Below, piece after piece: positions 1 to 5,388 of a DNA stretch of 7,566 nt. The stretch's first letter is position 1. Each line of letters begins with the position of its first letter. Source of the DNA: Herpetosiphonaceae bacterium (GTDB lineage: Bacteria; Chloroflexota; Chloroflexia; Chloroflexales; Kallotenuaceae); NCBI GenBank assembly GCA_030147335.1, contig JASKZZ010000495.1, forward strand, positions 1 to 7,566. Direction: 5' to 3'. The notes under the pieces are model-generated. The model did not search any database, was not told where the DNA came from, and saw only the letters and a list, made by a program, of their open reading frames with translations. Made by a program: the position numbers and the translations under genes.

Positions 1-159
1 GCGCTTGCGAAGGCCTTGACGGGCATGGCACTGCTCGGCTTAGTCGCACGGACCACTGCTCGTGTACCACGACGTTCCCATAAAAAACCATTGAAGAAAT
101 GGTCCGAGAAGGGCTTGACAATGCTACCAGAGTCTTGTTCGCCGTGTCATCGCCTTTAG
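1..159 (+). CDS. 3' end of an unrecognised open frame entering from the left edge
   Basis: Frame 1 is open from the window edge to a TAG at 157-159, giving at least 52 residues. The fragment begins with a small-residue, Ala/Leu-rich stretch, continues with a basic segment rich in Arg, Lys and Ser, and ends with a Cys-x-x-Cys-His near the stop. I do not recognise a family. It converges on mazF and overlaps its last codons by 4 bp. It also reads through the half-site at 137-143, so the frame may be fortuitous or may belong to a mobile element that replaced the outer part of the mazEF attC site. The basic C-terminal composition would be compatible with a transposase tail, but that is only a guess. 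Confidence 0.22.
   Translation, partial: ALAKALTGMALLGLVARTTARVPRRSHKKPLKKWSEKGLTMLPESCSPCHRL
137..143 (-). repeat. attC half-site (R'' box) of the mazEF cassette
   Basis: Plus-strand GTTCGCC lies 12 bp beyond the mazF stop. It is the exact complement of GGCGAAC at 815-821, the opening box of the mazEF cassette, which is the relation seen in five other cassettes here. It is preceded by GTCTT, as in the site ending at 2654. The rest of the usual inverted repeat cannot be recognised between 1 and 136, so the site looks truncated or highly diverged. Chance occurrence of this heptamer within about 150 bp is around one percent. Confidence 0.5.
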
Positions 160-491
160 CTGCCAAGTAGGGTGTTCAGTTTGCTCAGTACTTCCACTAC
201 CGTTTGCTCTGGCAGCGTATCAATCCGTTCAGCCTGCCGCGCACGCCAATCCAAACTCTTGACTTGGTCCGATAAAATCACGCCCGTAACCTTAACACCC
301 ACTGGAATAGCAACTTCAAATGGATAGCCTTTGTGTTGATTCGTAATGGGACACACAATGGCTAAGCCGACCTTGCCGTTATAGGCTGCTGGCGACAGAA
401 CGAGTGCTGGTCGGCGGCCAGCTTGCTCGTGACCAGCTTGGGGATTGAACATAATCCAGATGGCATCACCACGATCAGGGACATATGGCAT
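156..491 (-). CDS. mazF: MazF-family endoribonuclease toxin
   Basis: The 111-residue protein matches MazF/PemK-type toxins over its whole length. These are sequence-specific mRNA interferases with an SH3-like barrel fold. Visible signatures are the N-terminal RGDAIWIMF strand, FNPQAGHEQAGRRPALVLSP with the loop arginines R26-R27, CPIT with T50 (R27 and T50 correspond in position to the catalytic Arg and Thr of E. coli MazF), and SDQVKSLDWRAR near residue 80. The start at 491 is chosen because it begins the family homology; an upstream in-frame extension to 662 is only the mazE gene read in another frame. It starts 4 nt after the mazE stop, so translation is probably coupled to the antitoxin. 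The catalytic residues are present, so it should be active. The host RNA target cannot be inferred. Confidence 0.93.
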   Translation of the reverse strand: MPYVPDRGDAIWIMFNPQAGHEQAGRRPALVLSPAAYNGKVGLAIVCPITNQHKGYPFEVAIPVGVKVTGVILSDQVKSLDWRARQAERIDTLPEQTVVEVLSKLNTLLGS

Positions 492-495
492 AGGA

Positions 496-738
496 TTACC
501 ATGCTTCCTGACCAACAGCCGCACCCGTATCAATTTCCTGATGGAGATTGCTTTCGGTAATGCCGTTGAGCAATTCGTCGAGCGTAAAGGATGGGATGGC
601 AACAGGAACGACGGCAAGCTGGCCATTGATGAGGGCGAGGTCAACCTCAGAATCATGGTCAAGGTGCAATTCGACGGCGAACGATTTTGGAATACGCACG
701 GCTAAACTGTTGCCCCAGCGTTGAACACGTGTCCGCAT
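496..738 (-). CDS. mazE: MazE-family antitoxin (AbrB/SpoVT-like DNA-binding)
   Basis: An 80-residue protein beginning MRTRVQRWGNSLAVRIPK, the hallmark of the MazE swapped-hairpin AbrB-like domain (roughly residues 1-48). The acidic, less ordered C-terminal tail (about 50-80) is the part that wraps MazF in characterised complexes. It is expected to neutralise MazF and to repress its own promoter. It is the first gene of a two-gene operon with mazF 4 nt downstream. The start at 738 is supported by a strong AGGAGG Shine-Dalgarno sequence 5 nt upstream (744-749). The C-terminus is family-variable and I recognise nothing specific in it. Confidence 0.93.
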   Translation of the reverse strand: MRTRVQRWGNSLAVRIPKSFAVELHLDHDSEVDLALINGQLAVVPVAIPSFTLDELLNGITESNLHQEIDTGAAVGQEAW

Positions 739-743
739 ATCAA

Positions 744-793
744 CCTCCTGATGTATCTACTATAAAGATACACCAAGTAAAAATATTTGGCAA
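744..793 (-). promoter_or_regulatory. mazEF promoter with dyad operator and Shine-Dalgarno
   Basis: On the minus strand TTGCCA (788-793) and TATCTT (765-770) are separated by exactly 17 bp. The inverted repeat TGTATC (752-757) / GATACA (767-772) overlaps the -10 box and start point, a natural place for MazE autorepression. AGGAGG at 744-749 serves mazE. The promoter lies within the first 60 bp of the cassette, so the module does not depend on an external integron promoter. Confidence 0.6.
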
Positions 794-814
794 GGCATCG
801 AGGAGGGAAAACAC

Positions 815-937
815 GGCGAACGGCCAAATTCAGCGGCACGCAATGAGGGCAGCACGTCCTCAGCTACGCGAAAAAAGCATACATTACCGCCAATTTTCGC
901 CACGTTCACACGTGTCCGCTGCAATGCCATGTTGTGC
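815..937 (-). repeat. attC-like site A (3' end of the LRR cassette)
   Basis: Outer boxes are GGCGAAC (815-821) and GTTGTGC (931-937). The inner arms CAGCGGCACG (831-840) and CGTGTCCGCTG (911-921) pair perfectly except for one unpaired T at 915. GCTACGCGA and ATTTTCGCCACGTT blocks lie in the interior. The GTTGTGC box is the complement of the box opening the LRR cassette at 1762-1768. It begins 45 bp after the LRR stop codon. Confidence 0.85.
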
Positions 938-981
938 CGAATTTCTAATTCGTCAACCACTTCTGTTTCGCTACGAGCAAT

Positions 982-1653
982 CTACATTGTTACCCTGCAT
1001 GAATGAATCTCCACCTCAGTGTTTGGTAGGCTCTTCCGAATGTATGCTTGCTTCTCAAGGGTAAAGTGTCCATCAAGAAACAGATACTTAAGGAAACTCA
1101 GTTGTTCTATTCCATCAACGTTTCCCATAAACATGTACCATCCAAAACTGACACGTTCAAGCTGAGGCATGGCAGCTAATAGGTCGCTAGGAAATGTATT
1201 AACCGTGTGCATATACGTCAGATCAAGCTCTCGCAGCTGCTGCAAGTTCGTGAATATGCGTGGTAGTGCAGGAAAGCGATTGCCTCTCAACACCAGGATT
1301 TGTAGCGATGGTAGGTGGCTAATGATTTCAGGGAATACTGCAAACTTATTGTTTGCGATGTTCAAGTACTTCAAGTTATGCAGTTTGGCCAGTGTGGTGG
1401 GCAAAGCTGTTAGTACGTTGCTACTTATATCCAATGCACGTAACGCGTGTAACTCACCGATCTCGTGTGGGAGCGTTGTCAACTTATTGCGATTTGCAAC
1501 GAGATAGCGCAAGTTCTGGAACGTGGCGATCTCGGCTGGTAATGCGTGTAAACCGCGCTCCTGAAGTAACAACCGTTCGACAGATGCCGCGTGGCGAAGG
1601 GCTATGGAGAGAGAACGATATTCTCCACCACTCGGATGCTCTTCTGCACTCAT
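982..1653 (-). CDS. Leucine-rich-repeat protein
   Basis: A 223-residue protein made almost entirely of leucine-rich repeats of about 23 residues, with the pattern LxxLPxxIxxLxxLxxLxxxxNxL. About five clear units lie between residues 34 and 150 (for example LHALPAEIATFQNLRYL, LTTLPHEIGELHALRAL, LTALPTTLAKLHNLKYL), followed by two weaker ones and a short cap. The length and the LP-x-x-I pattern fit the bacterial or plant-like Ras-group LRRs. No signal peptide, membrane segment or catalytic domain is visible, so it is probably a cytosolic protein-binding solenoid with unknown partner. The start at 1653 follows AGAGGA 11 nt upstream; TTCAAT (1691-1696) and TATAGA (1668-1673) with 17 bp spacing could be a weak promoter, although the -10 would overlap that ribosome site. 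It is the only gene in its cassette. Confidence 0.88.
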   Translation of the reverse strand: MSAEEHPSGGEYRSLSIALRHAASVERLLLQERGLHALPAEIATFQNLRYLVANRNKLTTLPHEIGELHALRALDISSNVLTALPTTLAKLHNLKYLNIANNKFAVFPEIISHLPSLQILVLRGNRFPALPRIFTNLQQLRELDLTYMHTVNTFPSDLLAAMPQLERVSFGWYMFMGNVDGIEQLSFLKYLFLDGHFTLEKQAYIRKSLPNTEVEIHSCRVTM

Positions 1654-1761
1654 GAATCTTGGTATCCTCTATAGTCGTGAGGGAGTGTAAATTGAACGGT
1701 ACGATACCATGAAGTTTCACTTTCGGCACCATTTACCACAGAACAAGACTGCCATTCTAAA

Positions 1762-1884
1762 GCACAACGGCCAAGGTCAGGCGCGCCCCACGACCACAGC
1801 ACCGCCCGTGCTACGCGCACCAGACAAAAATACACACGAATTTTCGCCACGTTCTCAGGCGTCGCTTGCAGCGCCGTGTTGTGC
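1762..1884 (-). repeat. attC-like site B (3' end of the membrane-protein cassette)
   Basis: Outer boxes GCACAAC (1762-1768) and GTTGTGC (1878-1884) are exact complements. The arms GTCAGGCGCGCC and CAGGCGTCGCTTGCAGCG pair imperfectly with an unpaired T at 1862. The interior contains AGCAC-CGCCC-GTGCT, a small apical hairpin, then GCTACGCG and ATTTTCGCCACGTT. The site is close in sequence to D. Its GTTGTGC box does not match the opening box of the membrane-protein cassette at 2531-2537, the only such mismatch in the array. Confidence 0.82.
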
Positions 1885-1990
1885 GGCATCACGGCGGCAT
1901 AAGACCAACTTGTACAAATAGCAGGCTCAGTTGTTCAGTTCCTTGAACGACAGGTTGGAGTTTGTAGCAGTATTTGCGCTGCCTCCGTCA

Positions 1991-2257
1991 CTACTGCTTA
2001 GAAGAGTAAAGCGCTAATGCAAGGGCCAGTCCAGCCCCGACGCCCGCGATAATGAGGCCCCGTATCCTGTATTCGACGACGATTCCAAACAGTCCAATCA
2101 GGTAGCCACTTATCCACAATGCAGGGCCAGGACCCTTAACATAGTCCGACGCTCGCCAGATTGGAGCCGATGTCCAGAACCCGATCCCGTCCTTACGAAA
2201 GAGCAGCCATCCGCATGAGAAAAGTCCAAAACCCAGAAACATTAACGTAGAACCCAT
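1991..2257 (-). CDS. Small three-helix membrane protein, function unknown
   Basis: An 88-residue hydrophobic protein with three predicted membrane segments at about residues 4-20, 46-62 and 66-84. A short loop with two tryptophans and charged residues lies between the first two. There is no cleavable signal peptide with a clear cleavage site and no recognisable catalytic motif, and I do not recognise the family. The start at 2257 has GGAG 7 nt upstream, and a TATACT -10-like box lies at 2281-2286. It is the sole gene of its cassette and sits about 105 bp before attC-like site B, a longer 3' spacer than in most neighbours. The hydrophobic pattern and initiation signals make it a likely real gene rather than a chance frame. 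Confidence 0.68.
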   Translation of the reverse strand: MGSTLMFLGFGLFSCGWLLFRKDGIGFWTSAPIWRASDYVKGPGPALWISGYLIGLFGIVVEYRIRGLIIAGVGAGLALALALYSSKQ

Positions 2258-2530
2258 AGCAACTCCACGATCAATATGTAAGTATAACGAATGGGCGTGG
2301 TGTTAAGGTATGGCCTTGCTCTCCGTTTCAACACAAGAACAATAACAGGTGGAACCACACGCATATGCTACGAGGATGTCGTATATCGTTGGCCGTACAA
2401 GTGACGCATCGAAGGAAAACCACGGCCTGGTACTCTCTTTTCAAACAAGCCTATTTCCTGCTTCAATCAAAACATATCGCAACTTCGGGTTGAAGAAAGG
2501 GGCTGTACATATAGGCGGTAATGTTGAGCC
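2258..2530. other. Gene-free leader of the membrane-protein cassette
   Basis: These 273 bp lie between the start of the membrane-protein gene and attC-like site C. The only feature I can support is a possible -10 box TATACT (minus strand, 2281-2286) without a good -35. Minus-strand frames are broken within about 15 codons. A plus-strand frame of 82 codons runs through into the repeat, has no ribosome site and resembles nothing. In the other cassettes this leader is only 44-122 bp, so this piece may be the remnant of a different cassette. Confidence 0.5.
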
Positions 2531-2654
2531 ACCGAACGGCCAAGCTCACCTGCGCCCAATGACCATTGCAACGCGCCATACTACCCGGTACAAATAGTTG
2601 TAATCACGAGAATTCGCCACGTTCACCGGCGTCAGGTGCAGCGTCTTGTTGGCC
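2531..2654 (-). repeat. attC-like site C (3' end of the PIN cassette)
   Basis: Outer boxes are ACCGAAC (2531-2537) and GTTGGCC (2648-2654). The arms CACCTGCGCC (2547-2556) and GGCGTCAGGTG (2628-2638) pair perfectly apart from the unpaired T at 2632. The arm bases differ from sites A and F but pair equally well, so pairing rather than sequence is conserved. The interior is the most diverged of the seven, keeping only TTCGCCACGTTCAC. GTTGGCC matches the opening box of the PIN cassette at 3403-3409. Confidence 0.83.
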
Positions 2655-2671
2655 TGCTCCACAAAGTACGA

Positions 2672-2863
2672 CTATTTTGTTTGATTCACTCCGTCCACTG
2701 ATTGCGTTGGTAGCACGGGTAGGTCACGCTTTGTATGCAACTCCTCGGCTTTCTCTTGATAGAATGCAATAATTTCAGCAGGTGTTTTGCCCTGCAATTC
2801 GTCCGCATGTTGGTTACGGATATGTCGTGTCATATCAACTGCTTTAATGGTCGTCTGGTCCAT
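2672..2863 (-). CDS. Probable antitoxin partner of the PIN toxin
   Basis: A 63-residue charged protein with an N-terminal AVDMTRHIRNQHADELQ segment followed by KTPAEIIAFYQEKAEELH. It resembles the small proteins often found directly downstream of PIN-domain genes, with a pattern like vKMxRxIRdxixeExxxmtxeExxxyfxxKAxe. These are thought to be antitoxins, though few have been tested. Predicted structure is mainly helical. Its start at 2863 lies inside the 3' end of the PIN gene (20-bp overlap) and has GAGGT 8 nt upstream, so the two are translationally linked. A later start at 2833 is possible. The order toxin-then-partner is the reverse of most PIN modules. It ends 17 bp before attC-like site C, with nothing else in the cassette. 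Confidence 0.72.
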   Translation of the reverse strand: MDQTTIKAVDMTRHIRNQHADELQGKTPAEIIAFYQEKAEELHTKRDLPVLPTQSVDGVNQTK

Positions 2864-3317
2864 AGGAAGTTACCTCGCGTGGCGAATGAATATACATTGG
2901 CTTATAGCCACGTTCCAAATTGACAGCATTGAACAACCGAATTTTGTCAAAATGGACGATGTGCTTGAAGTTCCAACTGACAACGATGTCAACCTCAGCA
3001 ACGGTGGCCAGCGCAATATGCAATCCATCCGTATAAAACTTGGGCGTCAAAATACCGCGTACCTGATAGGCTGCAGCCAACTCAATCGCCGGTTCCGTAA
3101 CGGAAAGAATATCCGCTCCCAAGGTGACCAATTCTTCATACACGGCTTGAACAGGCTCAGGTGCAGCGTGTAATTCCGCTGCAACAATGGTTGAAAGTAC
3201 GGGATGAAGGGTCTTGGAACGAAAATCCGCGACAAGGCCATGTGACCACAGAGCAAACTCTGGATCGAAACAGCCACCAAGCACTGATGTATCGAGATAA
3301 ACGCGTTGTACTTTCAT
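2844..3317 (-). CDS. PIN-domain ribonuclease, probable VapC-like toxin
   Basis: A 157-residue protein with a PIN-fold signature. VYLDTSVLGG places D9 in the first metal-binding position, AAELHAA gives E48, and YTDGLHIALA gives D97. VVSWNFKHI with N116 fills the usual fourth region, followed by the IVH strand-helix and a C-terminal extension. These acidic residues coordinate the Mg or Mn ion used to cut RNA in characterised PIN toxins. The N-terminal LDTSVLGG variant is common in PIN proteins from cyanobacteria and Chloroflexota. The start at 3317 fits the family and leaves a -10-like TATCAT only 7 nt upstream. The gene overlaps a small downstream partner by 20 bp. Function as a toxin is inferred from the fold and pairing; the RNA target is unknown. 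Confidence 0.87.
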   Translation of the reverse strand: MKVQRVYLDTSVLGGCFDPEFALWSHGLVADFRSKTLHPVLSTIVAAELHAAPEPVQAVYEELVTLGADILSVTEPAIELAAAYQVRGILTPKFYTDGLHIALATVAEVDIVVSWNFKHIVHFDKIRLFNAVNLERGYKPMYIHSPREVTSYGPDDH

Positions 3318-3321
3318 AGCC

Positions 3322-3337
3322 TGTATGATACACCAAG
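3322..3337 (-). promoter_or_regulatory. Putative -10 region and palindrome upstream of the PIN gene
   Basis: The 11-bp palindrome TGTATGATACA (3322-3332) overlaps a -10-like TATCAT (minus strand, 3325-3330) lying 7 nt before the ATG. No convincing -35 box is present 15-18 bp upstream. The overlapping CTTGGTGTATC (minus strand, 3327-3337) is identical to a stretch in the mazEF promoter at 767-777. This suggests an autoregulatory operator and a leaderless message, but neither is certain. Confidence 0.4.
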
Positions 3338-3402
3338 AACCAACGGAATATGCTGAAGTAGCAGCGCTTCATTTTGCTAGAACGTATGACTTGATAAAAG
3401 CA

Positions 3403-3527
3403 GGCCAACGGCTAATCTCAGGCGCGCCCAATGACCAGAGCACCGTGCTTTGCTACGCGAGAGTAACGGGAAATAGACACGAAAAAAAGCCACGTTCACA
3501 GGCGTCGCTTGCAGCGCCGTGTTGGCC
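3403..3527 (-). repeat. attC-like site D (3' end of the HEAT cassette)
   Basis: Outer boxes GGCCAAC (3403-3409) and GTTGGCC (3521-3527) are exact complements. The arms CTCAGGCGCGCCC and AGGCGTCGCTTGCAGCG pair imperfectly, with the unpaired T at 3505. The interior has AGCAC-CG-TGCT, then GCTACGCGA and GCCACGTTCAC. GTTGGCC also matches the box opening the HEAT cassette at 4341-4347. It begins 23 bp after the HEAT stop. Confidence 0.85.
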
Positions 3528-3549
3528 GGCCCTATTGCTTGCACAGTGC

Positions 3550-4296
3550 CTATGTGTTGTTTCGAGCGGTTTTGAGCCGTGTTAGCGCAAGCCTCCCGTA
3601 TTCTTGGATATATGGATCATGACTATGGGTGAGTTCTTGGAAGATGACGTGGGCATGTGGATAGACTGGACCACCACTACATACTAGACGGTAGAGCAGA
3701 TAGGCCATCTGTTTACGGGTCATTTCATCTTGTGCTCTCTGGAGTCGTTCAAGAATAATGTTCCACGCTGGCCCTGCTGGTGGACCAATGCAGCTAAGTG
3801 CATGAAGAATCGCATCGGCCCATTCGTAGCGTTCGTCATTAAGGAGTTGCAGTAGTACAGGGACAGCAGGGCGTGCCACTGCGCGAAACTTGCTCAGCGC
3901 ACTAATAGCAGCAAGTCCAGGACCTTGAACATCAGGATTTTGGGCTGCTTCGATCAGGACCGGTATGGCTGCAGGATCACCAATAACTCCGAGTGCCCCC
4001 GCAGCAGCACCGTGTGCATAATCTGATCCTGGGAGTGGATGCAACACGACCTGGATTAATGCGGAGACGGCAGGCGCGGCTGCCGGTCCAATCGCCCCCA
4101 ACACCTTGGCGGACTCTGCTTGGAGTTGGGGATTATTTAGCAACCTAATAAGCAATGGAACTGCTGGAACGGCATCGGGACCAATTGCGCGAAGTGCTCC
4201 AAGTGCGCGCCATAGATCCGGAGGGTCATCCTGTTCAATAATGTCAAGCAGATGTGGAATGAATGGAGTAAATCGTCCCGTACCTTCATGTTTCAT
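3550..4296 (-). CDS. HEAT-repeat (PBS-lyase-like) protein
   Basis: A 248-residue alpha-solenoid. At least five repeats of about 35-40 residues are visible, each with an A-I-G-P or G-x-x-G-D-P-A turn followed by AVPxLIxLLxx helices: residues about 30-52 (LRAIGPDAVPAVPLLIRLL), 65-85 (LGAIGPAAAPAVSALIQVV), 100-118 (LGVIGDPAAIPVLIEAA), and one near 135-155 (RAVARPAVPVLLQLL) with a weaker unit beyond it. The final 60 residues are more polar and may cap the solenoid. Such proteins act as protein-binding scaffolds, and no enzymatic motif is present. The start at 4296 is favoured because TTTACC-17-TATGAT lies immediately upstream with its -10 only 11 nt from ATG. It is the single gene of its cassette and stops 22 bp before attC-like site D. 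Confidence 0.87.
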   Translation of the reverse strand: MKHEGTGRFTPFIPHLLDIIEQDDPPDLWRALGALRAIGPDAVPAVPLLIRLLNNPQLQAESAKVLGAIGPAAAPAVSALIQVVLHPLPGSDYAHGAAAGALGVIGDPAAIPVLIEAAQNPDVQGPGLAAISALSKFRAVARPAVPVLLQLLNDERYEWADAILHALSCIGPPAGPAWNIILERLQRAQDEMTRKQMAYLLYRLVCSGGPVYPHAHVIFQELTHSHDPYIQEYGRLALTRLKTARNNT

Positions 4297-4307
4297 ACAC
4301 GTATAGT

Positions 4308-4336
4308 ATCATAAAGGACCATGAGTGATTGGTAAA
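4308..4336 (-). promoter_or_regulatory. Promoter of the HEAT-repeat gene
   Basis: TTTACC (4331-4336) and TATGAT (4308-4313) on the minus strand are spaced by exactly 17 bp. The -35 box begins 4 bp inside the cassette boundary box GTTGGCC (4341-4347), and the -10 ends 11 nt before the ATG. The transcript would begin about 4-5 nt before the start codon, leaving no room for a Shine-Dalgarno sequence, so the message should be almost leaderless. Confidence 0.6.
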
Positions 4337-4340
4337 GGCC

Positions 4341-4465
4341 GGCCAACGGTCAAGCTGAGACGCGCGCAACGAGGCTAGCATCGCGCCTGCTACGCGACAG
4401 AAGCATGAAATGAAAATGAATTTTCGCCACGTCCACACGCGTCGTACTCCAGCGCCGTGTTCGGT
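4341..4465 (-). repeat. attC-like site E (3' end of the brnTA cassette)
   Basis: Outer boxes are GGCCAAC (4341-4347) and GTTCGGT (4459-4465). The left arm GAGACGCGCG aligns to the complement of the right arm as GAG-ACG-CGCG with two unpaired bases, one of them the T at 4442 shared by all sites. The interior has GCTACGCGA and AATTTTCGCCACGTCCACACG. GTTCGGT is the complement of ACCGAAC at 5140-5146, where the brnTA cassette opens. Confidence 0.85.
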
Positions 4466-4529
4466 GGCACACCGACCGCAGCACACGTATTGGTGTTCGT
4501 GTGCCTGGCGATGGGAGACTCTGTTACTC

Positions 4530-4760
4530 TTACGCTGCTTTATTGATCGTTGTCTTCGCAATATTCATGAGAAGTCGCAGCGCTTCGTTGACGGCTTCAT
4601 CGCTTGGGAAGGCGGCAGCCACATCTGGCGCTAAGACGACAATATTGCTCCCTTCTTGATACCGCTCCGCATACTTCCCACGCACACCGCCCTTGAGCGT
4701 TACTCGATCATATTCTGGACGGAGCTCATCATCCAGTTCGCTGTTATTGTTCTTCTTCAT
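4530..4760 (-). CDS. brnA: BrnA-like antitoxin
   Basis: A 76-residue protein of the type that follows BrnT toxins: an acidic N-terminus, RPEYDRVTLKGGVRGKYAERYQEGSNIVVL, and a C-terminal DVAAAFPSDEAVNEALRLLMNIA helix-turn-helix-like segment. The GGVRGKYxxRYxEG motif and the FPxxEAVNEALR tail are characteristic of this antitoxin group. The tail is expected to form a ribbon-helix-helix or related dimeric DNA-binding unit. The start at 4760 lies inside brnT (17-bp overlap: the brnT end TATGAAGAAGAACAATAA contains the brnA ATG), so the two are translationally coupled. A longer frame to 4838 is brnT read out of frame. It is expected to neutralise BrnT and repress the operon. Confidence 0.87.
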   Translation of the reverse strand: MKKNNNSELDDELRPEYDRVTLKGGVRGKYAERYQEGSNIVVLAPDVAAAFPSDEAVNEALRLLMNIAKTTINKAA

Positions 4761-5019
4761 AGACTTCTCGCTCGCTTCGGGTTGTTTCCCGCGCACTAAT
4801 AATCCGAATACGATCACCGCGATCCGTATGAGCCACAATCAGGAGCCGACCGCCGGTTGATCTCCCAATCGTAATGAAGCGCTCTTCGTCGTTAGAGTGA
4901 TCAGGATCATCAAACGTCATGGACAAAGGATCGCGAAATACCGTCGCCGCTTCGCGGAACGATACCTTATGCTTGGTGACGTTCGAGGCCGCCTTGTTCG
5001 GATCCCATTCAAATTCCAT
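4744..5019 (-). CDS. brnT: BrnT-family ribonuclease toxin
   Basis: A 91-residue protein matching BrnT (RelE-like fold) end to end: MEFEWDPNKAASNVTKHKVSF at the N-terminus, EAATVFRDPL, a DDPDHSNDEERFITIGRS block, the RLLIVAHTDRGDRIRIISAR core strands, and the TxxERxxYE C-terminal helix. All family landmark positions are present, so it should be functional as a translation-inhibiting RNase. It is the first gene of a toxin-first operon, the standard brnTA arrangement, and overlaps brnA by 17 bp. The start at 5019 is the family start. No Shine-Dalgarno sequence precedes it; instead an extended -10 lies 6 nt upstream, predicting a leaderless transcript. Confidence 0.94.
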   Translation of the reverse strand: MEFEWDPNKAASNVTKHKVSFREAATVFRDPLSMTFDDPDHSNDEERFITIGRSTGGRLLIVAHTDRGDRIRIISARETTRSEREVYEEEQ

Positions 5020-5025
5020 GCGGGT

Positions 5026-5052
5026 AGTATAGCATCACTTCATTGTCGTCAA
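5026..5052 (-). promoter_or_regulatory. brnTA promoter, extended -10, predicted leaderless
   Basis: On the minus strand TTGACG (5047-5052) is followed after 15 bp by TATACT (5026-5031), which has an upstream TGC making an extended -10 element. The -10 ends 6 nt before the brnT ATG, which would place transcription start at or next to the A of the start codon. The 15-bp spacing is short, but the extended -10 can compensate. Confidence 0.55.
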
Positions 5053-5139
5053 GTGGGCCGTACAATACACGAGATAGACTGACGCGCCTCAGGTGGAGGA
5101 ACGTTCAGGAGTAGGATAAGTATGGCTTTGAGGATAGCC

Positions 5140-5271
5140 ACCGAACGGCCAAGCTAAACCGCCGCGCCGTCGTGGATACGGCACCGTGTACCACACCAAG
5201 ATACGCGTGAAAATTTGCCACGTTCACCAACGCGACGCTAGGCGCGGTCGGCTTTCAGCGCCGTGTTCGGC
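5140..5271 (-). repeat. attC-like site F (3' end of the lipoprotein cassette)
   Basis: Outer boxes are ACCGAAC (5140-5146) and GTTCGGC (5265-5271). At 132 bp it is the longest of the seven. The left arm CTAAACCGCCGCGCC (5154-5168) aligns with the complement of 5241-5258, with CCG-CCGCGCC exact across the unpaired T at 5248. The interior keeps TACGCG and TTTGCCACGTTCACC. GTTCGGC matches the opening box of the lipoprotein cassette at 5934-5940. Confidence 0.84.
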
Positions 5272-5388
5272 GGTACAACGAGCGAAGTGACACGTGTACG
5301 CTACGTTTGTTTGCCCTCCGTCATTGGTACTGTTCAATATCTTGGACCGAATAATTAGACAAAGACAGGTGGTCAGTTGCTGTACTCT

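Noticed and set aside
88..104. Small perfect hairpin ACCATT-GAAGA-AATGGT near the left edge
   Set aside because: A six-base stem with no T-run and no clear upstream gene end; insufficient to call a terminator or an attachment site.
760..960. Minus-strand open frame across site A with a peptide beginning MVDELEIRHNMALQRTRVNVAKI
   Set aside because: Similar peptides (ALQ-T--NVAK) can be read from sites B, D and G, but only because the repeats themselves are conserved. Frames are broken in other copies, and the DNA explains the similarity as attC arms.
1650..1892. Minus-strand open frame ending across site B
   Set aside because: It is read-through of the attC-like repeat and the LRR leader, with no independent ribosome site or coding signature.
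2349..2597. Plus-strand frame of 82 codons in the gene-free leader
   Set aside because: No Shine-Dalgarno sequence, runs into site C, is antisense to the array and matches no recognisable pattern.
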